Assembly (NCBI RefSeq): GCF_943193205.1 | Contig: NZ_CALPDD010000002.1 | Span: 62,001-126,000, forward strand | Length of the DNA stretch: 64,000 bases | Origin: Alistipes muris | Lineage (GTDB): Bacteria > Bacteroidota > Bacteroidia > Bacteroidales > Rikenellaceae | Direction: 5' to 3' | Shown: positions 16,524 through 24,806 of the stretch, piece after piece | How the letters are laid out: each line of letters opens with the position of its first letter | Position numbering within the stretch: the stretch's first letter is position 1 | Notes under the pieces: generated by a model | The model's input: only the letters and a program-made list of their open reading frames with translations | The model's database searches: none | Told to the model about the DNA's origin: nothing | Program-made: the position numbers and the translations under genes

Positions 16524-16967
16524 CTAATCGTCGATGTCGACCAGATTGAACTGCCGGTCGAACTTCAGATCGAGCCCGTTGCTGAGGCCGACCTCGAAAC
16601 CGCGCCGGTCGCGGTCGATGCTCTCGATAAGGACGCCGGGAAACTGCTTCCCGACCTGCTCGCGGATGACCGGGGGCACGATGGCGGCGGGCACGACACC
16701 GCGCCGGGTCCCGACCTCCTTCCACTCGCCGTTGCTGGCGAACTCGACCGAAACGCCGTCGGCGAAGACGACCTTATAGTCGTTGTTGAACAAATCGTCG
16801 TCGACCTTGGCATACAACACGTCGGACCCGGCGAAATGGGTCCGGATAAACTTCCGGGCGGCGTCGGGCAGCTCCTCGACGGAAACGGGCCTGTCGGCGA
16901 AAGCCGCAGCGGAAACGAAACCGACGGAACACAAAGCGACCGCCGCAAGAACGAAATACTTTTTCAT
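16524..16967 (-). CDS. Exported PepSY-like (DUF2874-type) protein
   Basis: The 147-residue protein starts at MKKYFVLAAVALCSVGF (an ATG three codons upstream is possible) and has a Sec signal peptide ending about AAAFA. Two repeats of the periplasmic PepSY-like fold follow (VEELPDAARKFIRTHFAGSD, then PPVIREQVGKQFPGVLIESI), each with a DGVSVEF or NGLDLKF type strand. Such proteins are common periplasmic proteins of Bacteroidetes without known activity. It is a single-gene unit with a good promoter at 17017-17046. Confidence 0.8.
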   Translation of the reverse strand: MKKYFVLAAVALCSVGFVSAAAFADRPVSVEELPDAARKFIRTHFAGSDVLYAKVDDDLFNNDYKVVFADGVSVEFASNGEWKEVGTRRGVVPAAIVPPVIREQVGKQFPGVLIESIDRDRRGFEVGLSNGLDLKFDRQFNLVDIDD

Positions 16968-17016
16968 AGACTGCATTTTAGAAACAAAGGTCTGCGGGCA
17001 AATACCCGACCAAAGG

Positions 17017-17046
17017 CAAAAATAAAAACAATCCGGCTATTTCCAA
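17017..17046 (-). promoter_or_regulatory. Promoter of the PepSY-like gene
   Basis: On the minus strand TTG (17046-17044), a 19-bp spacer and TATTTTTG (17024-17017), giving a leader of about 45 nt. Confidence 0.6.
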
Positions 17047-17149
17047 CCCTGCCGGACGACAAAAAAACGAACACCGCCCAAAAACCGACCGAAACGGATA
17101 TTTTGCGGCGGATTCCCCGCGGCCTGCCGCGCACCGGGCGCAACGGGGC

Positions 17150-17167
17150 TGCTAAAACGTTTTAACA
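17150..17167 (-). promoter_or_regulatory. Operator-like palindrome, copy 4 (intergenic, inverted)
   Basis: Plus strand TGCTAAAACGTTTTAACA. Read on the minus strand it ends in TTTTAGCAGCC, so it has the opposite orientation to copies 1-3. It lies between the PepSY promoter and the 3' end of the structured RNA. Confidence 0.5.
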
Positions 17168-17212
17168 CATCTGATCAAGTGCGGGAAATTTCCCGACGGG
17201 GAACGCGGACAC

Positions 17213-17250
17213 AAAAAAAACGGGGTGCAAGGCTACGGCCCCGCACCCCG
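17213..17250 (-). terminator. Terminator of the structured RNA
   Basis: CGGGGTGC / GCACCCCG stem, followed on the minus strand by eight U (17220-17213). Confidence 0.88.
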
Positions 17251-17625
17251 CTCCCTTCGGTCCGTTTATTACATTGGTTAGATGGCTAAGTCCGGCAATG
17301 CAATAAAAGACCCACAAGGGATATGTCTGAAAAACAGGTGCGGGAAGATCCGGGATGCAACGCAACAGAAAACCTTCGGGGCAATATCTCCCCGCACCCG
17401 ATAATCGGCAACTCGGGCCCACACCTCGCAAAACAAAAAAAGGGCGCGGTGTCAGCCCCTAACAGCAGGTCTTGGGAACCATTGCACGGAAGCTGTCCTG
17501 CGCCCCAGTCAAGCCCTGCTTGCAAAAAGCAAGCAGGACACAACCGGGACTGACAACTATTATACCGTGCTAAACAACCTCCTTCGGAGGGTCCCAAGTT
17601 CACTGTTAGGTATAAAGAGTTGTTT
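17213..17625 (-). ncRNA. Large structured non-coding RNA, family not recognised
   Basis: No convincing protein lies in the 700 bp between fabH and the PepSY gene, but several long complementary segments do. Pairs, in window positions: 17609-17623 with 17553-17566; hairpin 17578-17590; 17546-17554 with 17451-17459; hairpin 17515-17523/17529-17537; 17337-17349 with 17386-17398; 17265-17276 with 17296-17307; and the terminator 17221-17250. In three stems the single non-Watson-Crick pair is G-U if the RNA is read from the minus strand but A-C if read from the plus strand, which fixes the orientation. It does not contain the conserved cores of RNase P RNA, tmRNA or SRP RNA. A 6S-like or Bacteroidales-1-type RNA is possible but unproven. 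The 5' end is uncertain, as no clear promoter was found. Confidence 0.6.
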
Positions 17626-17689
17626 ACCCTTTATAAATGTCCGTCCGGTCTAAGCCGAACTATCCGACTGCCCGGAAAAACCGGGAAGA

Positions 17690-18718
17690 CTACTGCTTGT
17701 CGGTCTTGACCTGGCAAGCCTTCGAGCCGTCGTAAGCCCACTTGACGTAGATAGCGCCCCACGTATACCCGCCGCCGAACGCGGAGAGGATGAGGTTGTC
17801 GCCGGGCCGGAGCTCCTTCTCGTAATCGTAGAGACAAGTAGGAATCGTAGCGGCGGTAGTATTGCCGTTGCGGTCGATATTGATCATGCACTTGTCGGCC
17901 GTGATGCCCATACGCCGTGCGGTGGCGTCGATGATGCGCAAATTGGCCTGGTGGGGCACGAGGTAACGGATGTCGTCGCCCGTGAGGTTATGCCGCTCCA
18001 TCATCTCGACCGACACGTCGGCCATCTTGGAAACAGCGGCCTTGAAGACGGCCTGCCCGTCCCAGGTGATGGTATGCCAATTGTTGGCCACGGTCTCGGC
18101 CGAAGCGGGGAAACGCGAACCGCCCGCCTTCATGTAGAGCTGCAACTCGCCGGAACCGTCGGACCGCAGCATGGAGTCGATGACGCCCAACCCCTCGGTA
18201 TTGGGCTCGAGCAACACGGCCGCGGCACCGTCGCCGAACAACGGACAAGTGGAACGGTCGGTATAGTCGATGATGGACGACATCTTGTCGGCGCCGACGA
18301 CGATGACCTTCTTACCGCGCCCCGACTCGATGAACGAAGCACCCGTAGTGAGGGCGAAGAGGAAACCCGAACAAGCGGCCGAAACGTCGTAGGCGAAAGC
18401 ATTCTTGCACCCGGCCTGGTCGGCGATGAGGTTGCCCGTCGAGGGGAAGAACATGTCGGGGGTGATGGTGGCGCAGATGACGGCGTCGATCTCCATGGGG
18501 TCGATGCCGGTCTTGTCGAGGAGGTTCATGACGGCGCGGGCCCCCATGTAAGAAGTACCGATACCCTCGCCCTTGAGGATATGACGCGTCTTGATACCCG
18601 TATGCGAAGTGATCCACTCGTCGTTGGTGTCGACCATCGTACTCAACTCGTCGTTGGTCAGAAGGTAATCCGGCAGATACTGCCCGACACCCGTAATCGC
18701 TGCTGTTATCTTTCCCAT
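17690..18718 (-). CDS. fabH: 3-oxoacyl-ACP synthase III (FabH)
   Basis: FabH condenses acetyl-CoA with malonyl-ACP to start fatty-acid synthesis. The 342-residue protein has the catalytic triad in order: Cys in [13 protein letters not shown], His in [10 protein letters not shown] and Asn in [14 protein letters not shown], plus the terminal [14 protein letters not shown]. It is the last gene of the conserved operon DUF177-rpmF-plsX-fabH, 19 bp after plsX. The large structured RNA lies immediately downstream on the same strand. Confidence 0.96.
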   Translation of the reverse strand: MGKITAAITGVGQYLPDYLLTNDELSTMVDTNDEWITSHTGIKTRHILKGEGIGTSYMGARAVMNLLDKTGIDPMEIDAVICATITPDMFFPSTGNLIADQAGCKNAFAYDVSAACSGFLFALTTGASFIESGRGKKVIVVGADKMSSIIDYTDRSTCPLFGDGAAAVLLEPNTEGLGVIDSMLRSDGSGELQLYMKAGGSRFPASAETVANNWHTITWDGQAVFKAAVSKMADVSVEMMERHNLTGDDIRYLVPHQANLRIIDATARRMGITADKCMINIDRNGNTTAATIPTCLYDYEKELRPGDNLILSAFGGGYTWGAIYVKWAYDGSKACQVKTDKQ

Positions 18719-18737
18719 TTGTTGTTAGCTTGAATGA

Positions 18738-19685
18738 TTAGTTGTTGAATGCACGCTGCAACTTGGCCGTCACCTCGGTGCGGATGCAGCGCTCGGTGGT
18801 CAGAATCATGTTCTTGATGGCCAAGGGCGACGAACACCCGTGCCCGATGACGACGGGCGCGTTGACGCCCAAAACAGGCGTACCGCCCACGTTCTCGTAA
18901 TTCATGGCGTCCCAGAACGCGTTGCCGCCGCCGAGCGCCTTGTTGATACGATAGAGCCCCTCGGCCATCTTGAGGACCGTATTGCCGACGAAACCGTCGC
19001 AGACGATGACGTCGGCGACCTTGCCGGAGAAGATGTGCGACCCCTCGACGTTACCGACGAAATTGATGCGCTTCTCGTCGCGCAACAACTCGTGGGCGGC
19101 CTTGACCTGCGCGTTGCCCTTGGTCTCCTCCTCGCCGATATTGAGGACGGCGACGCGCGGCGACGCGATACCGAGGACCGACTCGGCGAAAATCGACCCG
19201 ATGAGGCCGTACTGCGCGAGCACCTCGGGCTTGCAATCGACGTTCAGCCCCACGTCCAACAACAAGGCCGGACGTCCGGCAGCCGTAGGCACGAGGGACG
19301 AAATCGTAGGCCGGATGACCCCCTCGATGGGCTTGACGGCGTACATGGAACCGACCATCATGGCCCCGGTGGAACCGGCGCTGGCGAAACCGTGGACGGC
19401 CCCTTTGGCGAGGTAACCGAACCCGACGGCAATCGACGAATCGGCCTTGGCCTGGAAAGCCTTGGCGGGGTGGTCGCCCATCTCGATGACCTCGGTCGTG
19501 GGAACGATGTCGAACCGCTCGGCGGGGCAACCCTCCGCGGCGAGCACGGCCCGGATCTGCTCCTCGCTGCCGAAGAGGACGATACGGCTCTCGGCACCGA
19601 CGGCCTCCAACGCCATGACAGCGCCCTTGACCGCGGCCTCGGGAGCGAAATCACCGCCCATGGCGTCTACACCTATCTTTAACAT
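18738..19685 (-). CDS. plsX: Phosphate acyltransferase PlsX
   Basis: PlsX makes acyl-phosphate from acyl-ACP for phospholipid synthesis. The 315-residue protein opens with MLKIGVDAMGGDFAPEAAVKG, the family N-terminus, and has ALLLDVGLNVDCKPE and IVCDGFVGNTVLKMAEG. It sits between rpmF and fabH, the widespread bacterial arrangement that couples membrane lipid and ribosome supply. Confidence 0.96.
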   Translation of the reverse strand: MLKIGVDAMGGDFAPEAAVKGAVMALEAVGAESRIVLFGSEEQIRAVLAAEGCPAERFDIVPTTEVIEMGDHPAKAFQAKADSSIAVGFGYLAKGAVHGFASAGSTGAMMVGSMYAVKPIEGVIRPTISSLVPTAAGRPALLLDVGLNVDCKPEVLAQYGLIGSIFAESVLGIASPRVAVLNIGEEETKGNAQVKAAHELLRDEKRINFVGNVEGSHIFSGKVADVIVCDGFVGNTVLKMAEGLYRINKALGGGNAFWDAMNYENVGGTPVLGVNAPVVIGHGCSSPLAIKNMILTTERCIRTEVTAKLQRAFNN

Positions 19686-19828
19686 AAGTTGTACGATTAG
19701 GTTTTACATAATGGTCTGCCGCCCCGCGACAACGGGAACCGGCTCCGCACGCGACGGACCGCAACGACAGAAACCGAAAAAGAGCCGCCACCCCCGAAAA
19801 CGGGACGCGCTCTTTCCGGAAATCCGCC

Positions 19829-20014
19829 CTATTCGGCAGCCTTCTTCTCGATGGCGAGCTTGCCGCGGTAGAAACCGCACTCGGGGCAAACCCGGTGGTA
19901 AAGCGTGGCAGCGCCGCAATTGGAACAAGTAACGACCGTGGGAACCGCCGCCTTGTAATTGGTTCTTCTCTTGTCACGCCGCGTCGACGAGACTTTGTGT
20001 TTAGGATGTGCCAT
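19829..20014 (-). CDS. rpmF: 50S ribosomal protein L32
   Basis: The 61-residue protein starts MAHPKHKVSSTRRDKRRTNY and carries a Cys4 zinc ribbon (CSNCG...CPECG), so this is the zinc-dependent form of L32. It lies 33 bp after the DUF177 gene and upstream of plsX in the same operon. Confidence 0.97.
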   Translation of the reverse strand: MAHPKHKVSSTRRDKRRTNYKAAVPTVVTCSNCGAATLYHRVCPECGFYRGKLAIEKKAAE

Positions 20015-20047
20015 GGTACAAAAAAATTATTTAGTTCAACATATTCT

Positions 20048-20617
20048 CTACTTACTGCCGGAGTGCTCCTCGCTCTCCAACTGCTCCCGGAGCGCCGCGA
20101 GCTTCTCCCAATCACCGCCCTTAGGCGCCTCCTGCCCGCTGCGGGCCTCTATCCGGGCGAACTCCTCGCCGGAGACGATGCGGAAACGCCGGAGCATCTC
20201 GGGGTCGCAGCCGCCCTCGGGATGGACCCGCTGGTAAGGCAACGACAAAACGATACTTTCGTAAATGTATTGTGCCAGATCGACCTCGTCCTCGCCGGGC
20301 GCCAACCACAAAACCTCGCCGTCGTACTCCTGCGGCTCGTTGGAAAAGCGGACCAACAAACGCCCCTCGAAATCGACGGGGATGCGGCAATCCTCCAAAC
20401 AACGGTCGCAAGCGACGACCACGCCGCCGTGGATGGAAACGTCGAGGGAAAGCTGTGTCTCGGACTTGACGAGGGCCACGGAAACGCCGCACTCGCCGTC
20501 CTTGATGTCCACGCTGCCGAAAGCCCCGAAAAAAGCACCGCCGACCTTGAAAGAAAAGTCGTGGGAACCGTTTTTCAACCCTTTGTAAGCAATGGAATAT
20601 CCTTTCGCTGCATCCAT
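20048..20617 (-). CDS. DUF177/YceD-family protein
   Basis: YceD/DUF177 proteins are encoded before rpmF in most bacteria and are linked to 23S rRNA/large-subunit maturation. The 189-residue protein has the family Cys motif VVACDRCLEDCRIPVDFEG and the acidic segment APGEDEVDLAQYIYES. I start it at MDAAKGYSIAYKG because the promoter -7 box lies just upstream; the reading frame stays open far beyond, through the repeat array, but that extension is not protein-like. Confidence 0.88.
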   Translation of the reverse strand: MDAAKGYSIAYKGLKNGSHDFSFKVGGAFFGAFGSVDIKDGECGVSVALVKSETQLSLDVSIHGGVVVACDRCLEDCRIPVDFEGRLLVRFSNEPQEYDGEVLWLAPGEDEVDLAQYIYESIVLSLPYQRVHPEGGCDPEMLRRFRIVSGEEFARIEARSGQEAPKGGDWEKLAALREQLESEEHSGSK

Positions 20618-20635
20618 CTGAACACAAATAGTGCG

Positions 20636-20666
20636 CAAAGCTACGAAAAAATAAGACATCTGCAAA
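20636..20666 (-). promoter_or_regulatory. Promoter of the DUF177-rpmF-plsX-fabH operon
   Basis: On the minus strand TTTG (20666-20663), a 19-bp spacer and TAGCTTTG (20643-20636), about 19 bp before the ATG. Confidence 0.8.
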
Positions 20667-20718
20667 GAAAACGGCGCGATGTTTTCTATAATTAAAGGAC
20701 ACGAACGGCGCAGAACCC

Positions 20719-20992
20719 ACTTGCTTTTACTCGCGGCTTGCGCTATCTTTACAGAACATAGGCTACGTCTCGGCCCGGCTAAGAGCCGGGTTTTATGAAC
20801 CGAGACACCAACAAGAAACTTGCTTTTACTCGCGGCTTGCGCTATCTTTACAGAACATAGGCTACGTCTCGGCTGTCCGCAAATAAATTTGCGACAGCTC
20901 TCGACTTGCGCTATCTTTACAGAACATAGGCGGCGCCTCGGCAAAATGCAAACAAGTTTGCTTTTGCCCTCGTCTTGCCATATCTTTGCAAT
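20719..20992 (+). repeat. Tandem array of promoter-plus-hairpin repeats
   Basis: Four related units, with -7 boxes TATCTTTA at 20744-20751, 20843-20850 and 20912-20919 and TATCTTTG at 20981-20988. Each has a TTG 20 bp upstream, so each is a consensus-spaced plus-strand promoter. Units 1-3 share the core CTTGCGCTATCTTTACAG followed by AACATAGGC, and each is followed by a different hairpin (20774-20791; about 20871-20897; about 20938-20967). The 3' arm of a hairpin overlaps the next unit's upstream box. Unit 4 leads into the ATG at 20993, and the ATAGGC of units 1-3 aligns with its ATGGC start. This looks like repeated duplication of a promoter and gene start, or a family of tiny RNA genes. Confidence 0.75.
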
Positions 20993-21412
20993 ATGGCAAC
21001 GACGACGAAAAAAGGATTTACCGTCAAAGTGACGAGCGACTACGCGGGCTGGTGGCGCTACAATGTAGCGCTGATGGCCGGATGCTTTGACGCGGAAGAC
21101 CAACAGACGGAATTCGCGACGGCGGGCTCGCATGCAGCCGATGTAGGCGCGGAACTGAAAGAACCGCCTGCGGGAATCGCCCCGGGCCGCAAGATAACGC
21201 TTACGACGGCGCCGTGCGACCACTTGCTGCTCTACCTCTACATAATCCCGCACACGCTGCCGCCGACCAACGAAATCGACGAAACGCAGCCGTTCGACGT
21301 AGAACTGACTATCGCCTACGGGGGCCGGAGGGTGAGCAAAACCACCCGCCGAATCAACCAATGGTCGGGCGCGTCGGTCGAAATGCGGGTGGAGAAAGAA
21401 GACGCCCGCTAA
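20993..21412 (+). CDS. Conserved hypothetical small protein downstream of the promoter array
   Basis: I do not recognise this 139-residue protein. It has no signal peptide or membrane segment. It starts MATTTKKGFTVKVTSDYAGW and contains a beta-rich stretch (PGRKITLTTAPCDHLLLYLYI; NEIDETQPFDVELTIAYGG). The ATG is 5 nt after the -7 box TATCTTTG of the last repeat unit, so the transcript may be leaderless. It ends before a shared terminator with gapA. A protein with a small beta-sandwich fold is likely; its function is unknown. Confidence 0.7.
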   Translation: MATTTKKGFTVKVTSDYAGWWRYNVALMAGCFDAEDQQTEFATAGSHAADVGAELKEPPAGIAPGRKITLTTAPCDHLLLYLYIIPHTLPPTNEIDETQPFDVELTIAYGGRRVSKTTRRINQWSGASVEMRVEKEDAR

Positions 21413-21473
21413 CCCGAAGCGGTCACAGAGCCCAATCAAGAATTTTAATTAAACGATCGCTGCCCCCTCAGCA

Positions 21474-21512
21474 AACAAAAAGTCCGGCACTCTTGCGAGC
21501 GCCGGACTTTTC
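21474..21512. terminator. Bidirectional terminator between the small gene and GAPDH
   Basis: AGTCCGGC / GCCGGACT stem, flanked by an A run on the left and a T run on the right. Confidence 0.85.
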
Positions 21513-21530
21513 CGTATGATCGGCAGACGA

Positions 21531-22574
<1,044 letters not shown>

Positions 22575-22597
22575 TTACCGTTATTTTTTTCACAGCG

Positions 22598-22628
22598 CAA
22601 AAGTATACACTTTATATATTATACGCAA
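22598..22628 (-). promoter_or_regulatory. Promoter of gap
   Basis: On the minus strand TTG (22628-22626), a 20-bp spacer and TACTTTTG (22605-22598). The rest of 22630-22800 holds no gene that I can support, only a weak hairpin and the TTTTCAC repeat. Confidence 0.7.
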
Positions 22629-22785
22629 GTAAAAAATAAGTTTTTTTAATAAAACATCCCTCAACGCTTTCGGGAAGTTTCCGGAGAGGGCGCCGGAAAT
22701 TCCATACGCGGAACAGCCGCCTGCCGCTAATAACCGGGGAGCACCCGCCCGACAGATTCTTCGCTACCACTCAGAAAGACACAAT

Positions 22786-22804
22786 CACTTTTCACCTTTC
22801 ACCT
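22786..22804 (+). repeat. Short TTTTCAC-type tandem repeat, copy 1
   Basis: CACTTTTCACCTTTCACCT between genes; related runs occur at 37104-37135 and 59883-59919. Confidence 0.5.
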
Positions 22805-23559
22805 CAACGTGCTGCCGCCTTGGCCCGCTTGGCCATGGCCGACGCGAAGACGAAAGCGTTCAACTCGGGGTTATCGGCATGGAGAATATCGTCCTTGGTA
22901 CCCTCCCACCACTTGTGCCCCTCGTGGATATATACAATCTTCTCGCCGATTTCCATGACGGAATTCATGTCGTGGGTATTGATGATGGTGGTGATGTTGT
23001 ACTCGCAGGTAATCTCGTGAATGAGGTTGTCGATGACGATGGAAGTCTGCGGGTCGAGCCCCGAATTGGGCTCGTCGCAAAAGAGGTACTTGGGATTGAG
23101 CACGATGGCCCGGGCGATGGCGACGCGCTTGATCATACCGCCCGAAAGCTCGGCGGGATAGAGGTGGTTGGCGTTTTCGAGCCGCACGCGCTGGAGACAG
23201 AAATTGACCCGTTCGAGCTTCTCGGCCTCGGACTGCTCGGTGAAAAGGTCGAGGGGCAGCTTGACATTCTCCTCGACGGACGAAGAATCGAGCAGGGCCC
23301 CGCCCTGGAAAATCATGCCGATGTCCTTGCGGATGGCCTTGCGCTCGCGGAACCCGAGCCCAGTGAAATTGATGTCGTCGTACCACACGTCGCCCGAATC
23401 GATCTCGTGGAGCCCGACCAGACTTTTGAGCAACACGGTTTTGCCCGAACCGCTCTTGCCGATGATAAGGTTGGTCTTGCCGGTATCGAACTCGACGGAG
23501 ATGTCGTCGAGCACCGTGCGGCCGTCGAACGACTTGACGATATGTTGGGCGCGTATCAT
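22804..23559 (-). CDS. mlaF: MlaF-like ABC transporter ATP-binding protein (lipid transport)
   Basis: This is the ATPase of an MCE-type phospholipid/lipid transporter. The 251-residue protein has Walker A GKSGSGKTVLLK, the signature AELSGGMIKRVAIARA, Walker B YLFCDEPNSGLDP and a switch His (INTHDMNSV). Its start overlaps the stop of the permease gene by ATGA, so the two are translationally coupled. No MCE-domain or other Mla gene is in the window. Confidence 0.92.
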   Translation of the reverse strand: MIRAQHIVKSFDGRTVLDDISVEFDTGKTNLIIGKSGSGKTVLLKSLVGLHEIDSGDVWYDDINFTGLGFRERKAIRKDIGMIFQGGALLDSSSVEENVKLPLDLFTEQSEAEKLERVNFCLQRVRLENANHLYPAELSGGMIKRVAIARAIVLNPKYLFCDEPNSGLDPQTSIVIDNLIHEITCEYNITTIINTHDMNSVMEIGEKIVYIHEGHKWWEGTKDDILHADNPELNAFVFASAMAKRAKAAAR

Positions 23560-24299
23560 ATCAGAAGAATCTGCGTGAGCATGAGGTTGAAAATCATGAT
23601 GACCACCGAACCGACCACCACGGCACGCGTCGAAGCGGCGCCGACCTCCAGCGAATTGCCCTTGGCATAGTAACCGAAAAAGGCGGAAATGGAGGTAATC
23701 AGATAGGCGAAGACCGCCATTTTGATGAGCGAATAAGTGATCGAATAAGGCTTGAAATCCATCAGCAGCCCGTCGACGTAGTCGGCCGGAAGCATGATGT
23801 CCGTCAGATAGGAGATGGCCCAACCGCCCGTGATGCCGATGAGAATCGACAGAACGGTGAGGAACGGAAAGAAGAAGACCGCGGCGACGATTTTGGGCAG
23901 GATGAGATACGAAGCGGAATTGACGCCCATGATTTCGAGCGCGTCGATCTGCTCGGTGATGCGCATGGTGCCGATTTCGGAAGCGATGCTCGACCCGACC
24001 TTACCGGCCAGAATCAACGCCACGACCGTGGAGGAGAACTCCAGAATCATGGTTTCGCGCGTAGCGTAACCGACCAGCGACCGCGGGATGAAGGGCGATT
24101 CGAGGTTGATGCACATCTGAAGCGTGATGACCGCACCGATGAAGACCGAGATGATGGCCGTCAGACCGATGGAATCGACGCCCAAGGCCTCCATTTCGTA
24201 GACGATGCGCCTCCGGTAGATGGAAATCTTCTCCGGGCGGGAAAAAACCTTGCCCATCAACATGAAATAACGGCCTATGGTGGCGAAAAGTCGGAACAT
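23556..24299 (-). CDS. mlaE: MlaE-like ABC transporter permease (lipid transport)
   Basis: The 247-residue protein has five to six membrane segments and the MlaE family core (GAVITLQMCINLESPF; GKVGSSIASEIGTMRITEQI; DALEIMGVNSASYLILPK). The start at MFRLFATIGRYFML lies 3 bp from the DUF4834 stop; longer in-frame extensions enter that gene and are rejected. It pairs with MlaF to move lipids between the membranes of the envelope. Confidence 0.92.
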   Translation of the reverse strand: MFRLFATIGRYFMLMGKVFSRPEKISIYRRRIVYEMEALGVDSIGLTAIISVFIGAVITLQMCINLESPFIPRSLVGYATRETMILEFSSTVVALILAGKVGSSIASEIGTMRITEQIDALEIMGVNSASYLILPKIVAAVFFFPFLTVLSILIGITGGWAISYLTDIMLPADYVDGLLMDFKPYSITYSLIKMAVFAYLITSISAFFGYYAKGNSLEVGAASTRAVVVGSVVIMIFNLMLTQILLI

Positions 24300-24301
24300 G
24301 G

Positions 24302-24706
24302 CTATTCTTCTTTGGTCTCCTCGAAATCGACGTAATCGCCCACGTCGCTGGCGACCCGCTTTTCGGGCGCACCGGAGGTCTTGCGGACCTGCACGTCGCC
24401 TTCGCGGCCGCGGCGCTGCCGCCGGGCGAACGGGTCGCCGGCCGCATAGGCGGAACCGTCGGCGCGGAACCCGCGGCCGAACTGCTTCTCCATGTCGCGC
24501 TGGACGCGCCAGATACGCCAGCGAAGCAACAGCGCCAGCAACCCGACGAGCAACACGAATCCGAAGAAGACATACACAATGAAAGCCGCGACACCCCGCA
24601 GCAAAGCCGGAGCGACGAGCGCCAGCACGATGACGCACAACACGAACAACGGATTGCGCTGGACGAACGCGGCGAGGGCGTCGAGTATGGCAGCGATGAA
24701 TCTCAT
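24302..24706 (-). CDS. DUF4834-family small membrane protein
   Basis: The 134-residue protein has two adjacent hydrophobic segments (about residues 18-36 and 40-62), then a charged, Arg-rich cytoplasmic tail ending DYVDFEETKEE. This matches the Bacteroidota DUF4834 family of unknown function, whose members commonly precede mlaE/mlaF. It is first in the operon, behind the promoter at 24731. Confidence 0.75.
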   Translation of the reverse strand: MRFIAAILDALAAFVQRNPLFVLCVIVLALVAPALLRGVAAFIVYVFFGFVLLVGLLALLLRWRIWRVQRDMEKQFGRGFRADGSAYAAGDPFARRQRRGREGDVQVRKTSGAPEKRVASDVGDYVDFEETKEE

Positions 24707-24730
24707 GACACTTCTGCGATTACAGCCTTG

Positions 24731-24777
24731 CAAAGGTAAGAAAATTATGCGTAATTCAATTTATTGTCTTAAATTTG
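24731..24777. promoter_or_regulatory. Divergent promoters: DUF4834-mlaEF (minus) and purB (plus)
   Basis: Minus strand: TTG (24759-24757) and TACCTTTG (24738-24731), spacer 18. Plus strand: TAAATTTG at 24770-24777, 29 bp before the purB ATG, with a poor -33 box. Confidence 0.6.
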
Positions 24778-24806
24778 ACGCCGGAACGAACAAAACCAAG
24801 CCCGAT

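Noticed and set aside
17286..17603. A 105-codon Cys-rich frame on the minus strand
   Set aside because: The composition is not protein-like, and the interval is explained by the RNA stems and terminator.
17213..17625. tmRNA, RNase P RNA or SRP RNA
   Set aside because: The tRNA-like ends with CCA and tag frame, the GAGGAAAGTCC-type RNase P core and the SRP GGAAGCAGCC-type loop were each looked for and not found.
20719..20990. CRISPR array
   Set aside because: Only three full units and one divergent unit occur, at unequal spacing of 99, 69 and 69 bp. The variable parts are self-complementary hairpins, the units are promoters, and no cas gene is present.
20618..21439. N-terminal extension of the DUF177 frame with peptide repeats (SLCSVKIAQAASKSK)
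   Set aside because: The peptide repeats are translations of the DNA promoter/hairpin array, and they lie upstream of the mapped-looking promoter of the DUF177 operon.
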